NCBI RefSeq assembly: GCF_042676065.1
Contig: NZ_JBHTJO010000001.1
Coordinates: forward strand, 1,302,001-1,366,000
Source of the DNA: Methyloligella solikamskensis
GTDB lineage: Bacteria; Pseudomonadota; Alphaproteobacteria; Rhizobiales; Methyloligellaceae
Length of the DNA: 64,000 bases
Direction of reading: 5' to 3'
Shown: piece by piece, positions 59,530-64,000 of the stretch
How positions within the stretch are numbered: the stretch's first letter is position 1
How the letters are laid out: each line of letters opens with the position of its first letter
Notes under the pieces: generated by a model
Told to the model about the DNA's origin: nothing
Seen by the model: only the letters and a program-made list of their open reading frames with translations
Database searches by the model: none
Translations under genes and position numbers: made by a program

Positions 59530-59982
59530 ATGACAGCGCAAAAGGGCAAGGACCTGCTGCTCAAGGTCGATACGGACGGGGCAGGAGATTTTACGACCGT
59601 GGCGGGGTTGCGGGCGCGCAGCCTCGCCTTCAACGCGGCGACTGTGGACGTCACGGATCAGGAATCGGCGGCACAATGGCGCGAGCTTCTGGACGGGGCG
59701 GGCATCAAGACCGCCCGCATCACAGGGAGCGGCATCTTCAAAGATGCGGAGTCCGACGAGACCCTGCGAGGATACTTCTTCGCCGGCACGATCCGGGACT
59801 GGCAGGTGATCGTGCCGGATTTCGGCACGGTCGAAGGCGCCTTCCAGATCTCCAGCCTGGACGACGCTTGGGATAGGTTTGCTGAGCGGGCTGGGTGGAC
59901 TCGCCGTGGTTGCAATGAAGATTATTCAACAAAGACGCGAAATGAGGCAGTGGCTGCGCAGATATGGGCAATAATCGCTTAA
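59530..59982 (+). pseudogene. GTA major tail tube protein, C-terminus replaced by foreign sequence
   Basis: 150 residues in frame. Up to residue 110 the TP901-1-type tail tube is normal (MTAQKGKDLLLKVDTDGAGD, ATVDVTDQESAAQWRELLDGAGI, GIFKDAESDETLRGYFFAGTI, VEGAFQISSL). After this the expected strand-turn (EYAGRHDGE-like) is replaced by DDAWDRFAERAGWTRRGC and an unrelated end, so the final strands are lost. The junction is near 59860. No other tail genes follow, so the cluster was cut here. Confidence 0.75.
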
Positions 59983-60090
59983 TATCGCGTCACCCTGCCG
60001 CATTTTCATTCTGATTTTTGCCCAATCGGACCTGTATCTCGCGCCTCACTCGAATCGAGTAACTCCCTAAAACAACAAATAGGAGTGTGT

Positions 60091-60534
60091 ATGCGAGTCG
60101 TATTTCTCGCCTTGAGCCTTTTCATGCTCTCGGTTCAGCCGAGCTTGGCAGACATGCCGTTCGGCAAGAAGACCGCCGGTGTCGGCGGGTTCATGAAAGG
60201 GGCGCAGGCGCCCTGGCTCAAAAAGGCTGCCCGTGACGTCGGTACGAATCCGACCGGTTGGTCGCGACAGTGGTGCGGACGCTATATGCGTTCGGTCATG
60301 CCCAACCCGATCTCGTCCAACCGCGCCATCGATTGGCGCCATTATGGCAAGGGCCTTAAAGGTCCGAAGGTCGGCGCGGTGGCTGTGATGCCGCATCACG
60401 TCGGGATCGTGCAGTCTTACGATGCCAGCAGCGTGACCCTGGTTTCCGGCAATCATTCGGGAAGCCCGGGAGCGCGCAAAGTCGGCGTGGGACGCTATTC
60501 GCGTTCGCGCATCGTGGCCTATCGCTGGCCATAG
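60091..60534 (+). CDS. TIGR02594-like secreted peptidoglycan amidase/peptidase
   Basis: 147 residues from MRVVFLALSL, AGGAG upstream. A signal peptide ends near SLADM. The catalytic pattern is that of the C40/TIGR02594 family: Cys in WSRQWCGRYM, His in AVMPHHVGIVQSY, Asn/His in VSGNHSGSPG. It probably cleaves peptide cross-links or the amide bond of peptidoglycan in the periplasm. It lies just after the broken end of the GTA and is followed by a small membrane protein gene, a lysis-like order. Confidence 0.75.
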   Translation: MRVVFLALSLFMLSVQPSLADMPFGKKTAGVGGFMKGAQAPWLKKAARDVGTNPTGWSRQWCGRYMRSVMPNPISSNRAIDWRHYGKGLKGPKVGAVAVMPHHVGIVQSYDASSVTLVSGNHSGSPGARKVGVGRYSRSRIVAYRWP

Positions 60535-60575
60535 TTTTCTAGCTCCGCGCCGCTTCAGGCGCTGAGATCTTTGAG

Positions 60576-60600
60576 CGGCTCCTTCGGGAGCCGTTTTCTT
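60576..60600 (+). terminator. Rho-independent terminator of the TIGR02594-like gene
   Basis: CGGCTCC-TTCG-GGAGCCG (60576-60593) followed by TTTTCTTTTT. Stop codon at 60534 is about 40 bases before. Confidence 0.85.
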
Positions 60601-60606
60601 TTTGGG

Positions 60607-60637
60607 CGCCGTCTCGGGTCGAGGCGGCGTTTTTTTT
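60607..60637 (+). terminator. Second terminator hairpin in tandem
   Basis: CGCCGTCTC-GGGTC-GAGGCGGCG (60607-60629) with one G-T pair, followed by eight T. It is in tandem with the previous one, so read-through is strongly limited before the membrane gene at 60668. Confidence 0.8.
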
Positions 60638-60667
60638 GTGTCCGCATTCCAAGCGAAGGAGAGACCC

Positions 60668-60910
60668 ATGAGCGCTCTTTTCAAGCTGCTGACCGCAGCC
60701 CCTCTGAAGGACTACCGCACCCAGGTGCTGGGCGGGCTGGTGTTCGCAACCGGCGTTGCCAACTGGCTGGTCGGCGATCTCACCCTGACGGAGCTGTTGC
60801 AGAATCTGCCGGCCATGGTCGGCGGGCTCGGGCTTTCCACCCTCGGCGCCAAGGTGAACGGCGTGAAGGATGTGGCGGCGCCGGCGCGCAAGGCCGCCAG
60901 GGCGAAATAA
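60668..60910 (+). CDS. Small membrane protein, holin-like candidate
   Basis: 80 residues from MSALFKLLTAAPLKDYRTQV, with AAGGAGAGA upstream. One to two hydrophobic segments (about 20-35 and 44-60; GGLVFATGVANWLVGD and MVGGLGLSTLGAK) and a basic end. The form resembles small phage proteins in lysis cassettes, and its neighbour is a peptidoglycan-active enzyme, so a holin-like role is possible but unproven. Confidence 0.55.
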   Translation: MSALFKLLTAAPLKDYRTQVLGGLVFATGVANWLVGDLTLTELLQNLPAMVGGLGLSTLGAKVNGVKDVAAPARKAARAK

Positions 60911-61031
60911 GCCGGCCACGAGCCGAGGAGGGGGCGGCCGAGAAGTAAAGAAAACCCTCGAACGCTATTCAGCCATGGTTCATGCTTGATGTCCTACCTT
61001 CGGGGGGAAGGTTGAACATTTGAGCTGATTC

Positions 61032-61328
61032 ATGTGGCGTTTGTTGAGACATAGCATCGCCCCGCTGCTGTTCGGGGTGCTGGTGAGCCTTTGGGCCGGA
61101 CCTGCGGCGGCGGAATGCCTGCCGTGGAGCGCGGCCGGGCCGGTGATCCAGAAGAACGGGCTGATTCCGGCCGGGCGGATCTATAACCAGATCCAGTCCA
61201 AGCATAAGGGCCAGATCATCAAGGCCACGCTCTGCCGGAACGGCAACAGCTTCCGGTACAAGTTCACGGTGCTGGGCGCCAAGGGCGACGTGAAGACCGT
61301 GTCCGTCGATGCCCGGACGGGGCGCTAG
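61032..61328 (+). CDS. PepSY-like periplasmic protein, candidate FeuN
   Basis: 98 residues. A signal peptide ends near GPAAAE. The mature part (IYNQIQSKHKGQIIKATLCRNGNSFRYKFTVLGAKGDVKTVSVDA) has a PepSY-like beta-alpha-beta form with two cysteines. It stands immediately before a FeuP/FeuQ-type pair (21 bases), where rhizobia encode FeuN, a small periplasmic modulator of the sensor FeuQ. The role is inferred by position and size. Confidence 0.7.
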   Translation: MWRLLRHSIAPLLFGVLVSLWAGPAAAECLPWSAAGPVIQKNGLIPAGRIYNQIQSKHKGQIIKATLCRNGNSFRYKFTVLGAKGDVKTVSVDARTGR

Positions 61329-61349
61329 TCTCAAGCGAGGGAGGGAAGG

Positions 61350-62021
61350 TTGCGGCTGCTCGTTGTCGAAGACGATCCGGATCTGAACCGCCAGCTGGTG
61401 AGCGCGCTGAGCGATGCCGGCTACGCCGTGGATCATGCGTTCGACGGCGAAGAAGGCCACTTCCTCGGCGACACCGAGCCGTACGATGCGGTGGTGCTCG
61501 ATATCGGCCTGCCGAAGATGGACGGGTTGAGCGTGCTGGAGCAGTGGCGGCGGGATGCCCGCAACATGCCGGTGCTGATCCTCACCGCGCGGGAGCGGTG
61601 GAGCGACAAGGTGGCGGGCATGGATGCCGGCGCCGACGACTATGTCGCCAAGCCCTTCCATATGGAAGAAGTGCTGGCGCGCATCCGGGCGCTGCTGCGC
61701 CGGTCGGCGGGGCACGCCAGCAACGAGATCGAATGCGGTCCCGTGCGTCTCGACACCAAGAGCTCGCGGGTCACGGCGGACGGCCAGCCCATCAAGCTCA
61801 CCAGCCACGAGTACCGCGTATTCGCCTATCTGATGCTGCACCGGGACCGGGTGGTCTCGCGGACCGAGCTCATCGAGCATCTCTACGAGCAGGATTTCGA
61901 CCGGGACTCCAACACGGTCGAGGTGTTCATCGGGCGTCTGCGCAAGAAGCTGCCGGGCAATCTGATCAAGACGGTTCGCGGGCTGGGCTATCGCCTGTCG
62001 GACAGGGCTGATGAGGCGTAA
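61350..62021 (+). CDS. feuP: Response regulator, OmpR family (FeuP-like)
   Basis: 223 residues from a TTG behind GAGGGAGGGAAGG. The receiver domain has acidic pocket VEDDPDLN, the phospho-acceptor Asp in VVLDIGLPKMDG, Thr in LTARERW and Lys in VAKPFHMEEV. The winged-helix output has LTSHEYRVFAYLMLHRDRVVSRTELIEHLYEQDFDRDSNTVEVFIGRLRKK. The whole sequence follows rhizobial FeuP, which controls cyclic glucan export and osmotic adaptation. It overlaps the kinase gene by 11 bases. Confidence 0.88.
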   Translation: MRLLVVEDDPDLNRQLVSALSDAGYAVDHAFDGEEGHFLGDTEPYDAVVLDIGLPKMDGLSVLEQWRRDARNMPVLILTARERWSDKVAGMDAGADDYVAKPFHMEEVLARIRALLRRSAGHASNEIECGPVRLDTKSSRVTADGQPIKLTSHEYRVFAYLMLHRDRVVSRTELIEHLYEQDFDRDSNTVEVFIGRLRKKLPGNLIKTVRGLGYRLSDRADEA

Positions 62022-63375
62022 ATCTCTCGCCTACCGGCTGTTCGTATCGGCCGCGATCTGGACGCTGGTGGTGGTGCCGGCGGCCGCCATCCTGCTCATC
62101 TCGTTCTATCGTCAATCGGTGGAGCGGAATTTCGACGCCCGCCTCAACGCCTATCTCACAGGGCTGGTCGCCTCCAGCACGGCGGATGGCGGCACGACGC
62201 CCACCGCGCCCGCCAATCTCGGCGAGCCTCTCTTCACCATTCCCTTCTCCGGCTGGTACTGGCAGATCAAGCTGTTCAAGAAGGGGACCCCGCCTCTCTT
62301 CGTCTCCGACTCCCTCCTCGATCAACGTCTGTGGCTTCCGAGCGTGCTCGGTGCGGAGCCCGACGAGAACCTGATCTATCGCGCCTATATGAAAGGGCCG
62401 GAAGGTCAGCGGCTGCGCGTACTCGAACGCCAGATCCGTCTGGAGGGGCCGAGCCACCGGCCGTATTCCTATGCGGTTGCGGGGGATGCGGCGGAGATCG
62501 AGGACGATCTCGCCGACTTCACCACCATGTTGATCGCAGCACTCGCTTTGCTCGGCTTCGGGCTCATAGTGGCGACGTTCTTCCAGGTGCGCTTCGGGCT
62601 CCTGCCGCTGCGGGCCGTCCGGGAGGATCTTGCCGCGATCCGCTCGGGCAAGGCGGAGTATTTGGAAGGCGACGTCCCTGTCGAAATCCAACCGCTGCAG
62701 AAAGAGCTCAACGCGCTCATCGAATCCAACCGCGAGATCGTGGAGCGGGCGCGCACCCATGTCGGCAATCTGGCCCATGCGCTGAAGACCCCCTTGAGCG
62801 TCATCGGCAACGAGGCCCGCGGCAAGCGGACGGCGCTCGCCAAGAAGGTGCTGGAGCAGACCGACATCATGCGCACCCAGATCACCCATCATCTGGATAG
62901 GGCGCGCATGGTGGCGCGGACCACGGCGCTGGGCAGCGTCACCGAGGTTTCGGAAGTTGTGGAGGGGCTGAAGCGTGCGCTCGTCCGCATCTACAGCGAG
63001 AAGGGCGTCCAGATCGATATCGATTGTCCGGACGGCATCCTCTTCCAGGGAGAGCGGCAGGATTTCGAGGAGATGGCCGGCAACCTGATGGACAATGCCT
63101 GCAAGTGGTGCCGGGAGACGGTCCGGGTCAGCGTCTCGAAGGCCGAGGGCGACGAATATCTGGTGGTGACCGTCGACGATGACGGGCCTGGCCTCGACGA
63201 AGCGGAGCGGGAGCGCGCGGTGAAGCGCGGCCAGCGTCTCGACGAGACGAAGCCGGGCTCAGGCCTCGGGCTCTCCATCGTGGCCGATCTCGCACATCTC
63301 TATAAGGGAGCGCTCGCGCTGGAGCCTTCGCCGAACGGTGGATTACGCGCGAAACTGACGCTTCCGGCCGGATAA
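62011..63375 (+). CDS. feuQ: Sensor histidine kinase (FeuQ-like)
   Basis: 454 residues. Two membrane helices (about 11-32 and 170-190) flank a periplasmic sensor; a HAMP-like part follows, then a HisKA-type segment with VGNLAHALKTPLSVIGNEARG (His in the ALKTP context) and the HATPase with NLMDNACKWCRETVRVS, VDDDGPGLDEAER and GSGLGLSIVADLAHLY. Partner of the regulator just upstream, with overlapping genes. Membrane-bound sensor; the stimulus in rhizobia is osmotic or envelope-related. Confidence 0.9.
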   Translation: MRRKSLAYRLFVSAAIWTLVVVPAAAILLISFYRQSVERNFDARLNAYLTGLVASSTADGGTTPTAPANLGEPLFTIPFSGWYWQIKLFKKGTPPLFVSDSLLDQRLWLPSVLGAEPDENLIYRAYMKGPEGQRLRVLERQIRLEGPSHRPYSYAVAGDAAEIEDDLADFTTMLIAALALLGFGLIVATFFQVRFGLLPLRAVREDLAAIRSGKAEYLEGDVPVEIQPLQKELNALIESNREIVERARTHVGNLAHALKTPLSVIGNEARGKRTALAKKVLEQTDIMRTQITHHLDRARMVARTTALGSVTEVSEVVEGLKRALVRIYSEKGVQIDIDCPDGILFQGERQDFEEMAGNLMDNACKWCRETVRVSVSKAEGDEYLVVTVDDDGPGLDEAERERAVKRGQRLDETKPGSGLGLSIVADLAHLYKGALALEPSPNGGLRAKLTLPAG

Positions 63376-63502
63376 CAGGCCGCAACCTGCTTATTTCCGA
63401 CAAATTTTTGATCTTTAAGGGAAAGCAGCTGGTTAACGATGAATTAGCACTTCAAGACGGCGTGTTCCTGAGGGGCTGTAACGGTTGGGAAGGGGGCGAT
63501 CC

Positions 63503-63961
63503 ATGCGGATTTTGGCGCTCATTTTGGTTTTGGCGATGCCGCTGACGCTCGGCGCGTGCGCGAGCAAGCAGGATACGGGCACCTTGATCGGTGCCGCGGC
63601 CGGCGGCCTGATCGGCAATCAGTTTGGTAGCGGCGGCGGACGTGTGGCTGCGACGGCAGTCGGCGCGGTGGCCGGCGGCATCATCGGCAACACGATCGGT
63701 GCCAATATGGACGCGCGCGACCGCCAGATGGCGGCAGCAGCGGAGTACCGGGCTCTCGAATACGGCCAGCCGGGACGGCCCGTGGCCTGGGACAATCCGA
63801 ATTCCAATTATCGCGGCCAGGTTGAGGCGGGGAACTACTACGATCGCGGCGGCAGCCGGTGCCGGCCGTTCACCCACACCATCTATATCGATGGACGGCC
63901 TGAGGTCTCCCGCGGCACGGCGTGCCGCCAGCCCGACGGCACTTGGCGTACGGTCGGCTAA
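63503..63961 (+). CDS. Glycine-zipper outer-membrane lipoprotein (17-kDa antigen-like)
   Basis: 152 residues from MRILALILVLAMPLTLGAC, GGAAGGGGG upstream; a TTG at 63485 in frame is possible. The lipobox LTLGAC ends the signal. A glycine-zipper 2TM segment follows (TLIGAAAGGLIGNQFGSGGG, AVAGGIIGNTIGANMD), then a small C-terminal domain with two Cys (RCRPFTHTIY and GTACRQPDGTW). Similar proteins insert in the outer membrane. Function structural, not known in detail. Confidence 0.87.
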   Translation: MRILALILVLAMPLTLGACASKQDTGTLIGAAAGGLIGNQFGSGGGRVAATAVGAVAGGIIGNTIGANMDARDRQMAAAAEYRALEYGQPGRPVAWDNPNSNYRGQVEAGNYYDRGGSRCRPFTHTIYIDGRPEVSRGTACRQPDGTWRTVG

Positions 63962-64000
63962 GTCAGCCTGACCAACGATATCGGCATGCGCCGTCACCCG

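Larger units (their letters stand above)
52420..59982 (+). mobile_element. Decayed gene transfer agent (GTA) structural cluster
   Basis: Gene order follows the RcGTA head-to-tail order: small terminase-like, TerL, portal, small membrane protein, prohead protease fused to capsid, head-tail connector, head closure, gp10-like, DUF3168 and tail tube. The later tail genes (tape measure, distal tail, hub, host-specificity) are absent. The terminase, protease-capsid and tail-tube genes show deletions or a foreign end. Palindromic repeats lie in several gaps. The chromosomal, single-copy structure is normal for GTAs, while the losses imply it cannot make particles alone. Confidence 0.85.

Noticed and set aside
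52420..59982. Possibility that this is an ordinary active prophage
   Set aside because: There are no integrase, repressor, replication or attachment sites, the gene order is that of a GTA, and key genes are deleted or fused.

Overview
The window looks like chromosomal DNA of a GC-rich alphaproteobacterium, most probably a member of the Hyphomicrobiales (Rhizobiales). This rests on a MucR/Ros regulator, a FeuP/FeuQ-type two-component pair with a FeuN-like gene in front, DUF1491, DUF5330 and DUF6456 genes, a TIGR03808-type twin-arginine repeat protein, an ELM1-type protein and the remains of a Rhodobacter-type gene transfer agent (GTA). There are no rRNA genes, no CRISPR array and no complete tRNA. 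The genus cannot be fixed from the sequence alone.

Layout. 1-9.4 kb: cut-off cold-shock gene, RlpA, an MltB-type lytic transglycosylase, small secreted proteins, uvrB, a MAPEG protein and an FNT channel. 9.8-18 kb: a Lys/Ala-rich histone H1-like protein, two related mini membrane proteins around a DUF486 gene, a coupled gene pair whose second member resembles a degenerate sortase, a ferritin-like DUF892 protein, an aspartate aminotransferase and small enzymes. 18-34.9 kb: trxB, ELM1, Lrp, pyroglutamyl peptidase, the methylmalonyl-CoA mutase operon (mutA, membrane protein, mutB, meaB), a HerA-like ATPase, sodB, a prolyl oligopeptidase family gene and msrB. 35-36.8 kb: mucR and a PAS protein.

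36.93-39.87 kb is a transposon of about 2.9 kb. Its imperfect inverted ends share the core TTATACTT(T/G)ACGTACCCA, and it is flanked by an 8-bp direct repeat, AATTTATA. It carries an IS1595-family transposase plus passengers: a HEPN-motif protein, a tightly linked 157-residue partner, a 59-residue protein behind a promoter covered by a palindrome, and a 53-residue basic protein. It landed about 60 bp upstream of a gene for a stand-alone DnaA domain IV protein paired with a DUF6456 gene. This is the best candidate for an undescribed system: a mobile HEPN (toxin or defence-like) module.

40-51.5 kb: sufE, a PAS histidine kinase, cell-envelope genes, a DUF1214/DUF1254-like pair, a PBP1A-type synthase and a candidate small RNA with promoter and terminator at 51.36-51.47 kb. 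52.4-60 kb: a GTA head-gene cluster in visible decay. The large terminase seems to have lost the segment with its first nuclease aspartate, the prohead protease is fused in frame to the capsid gene after losing its catalytic half, the tail-tube gene ends in foreign sequence and all later tail genes are absent. Palindromic repeats and a terminator now sit between the genes. 60-64 kb: a TIGR02594-like peptidase, a small membrane protein, the feuN-like/feuP/feuQ set and a glycine-zipper lipoprotein.
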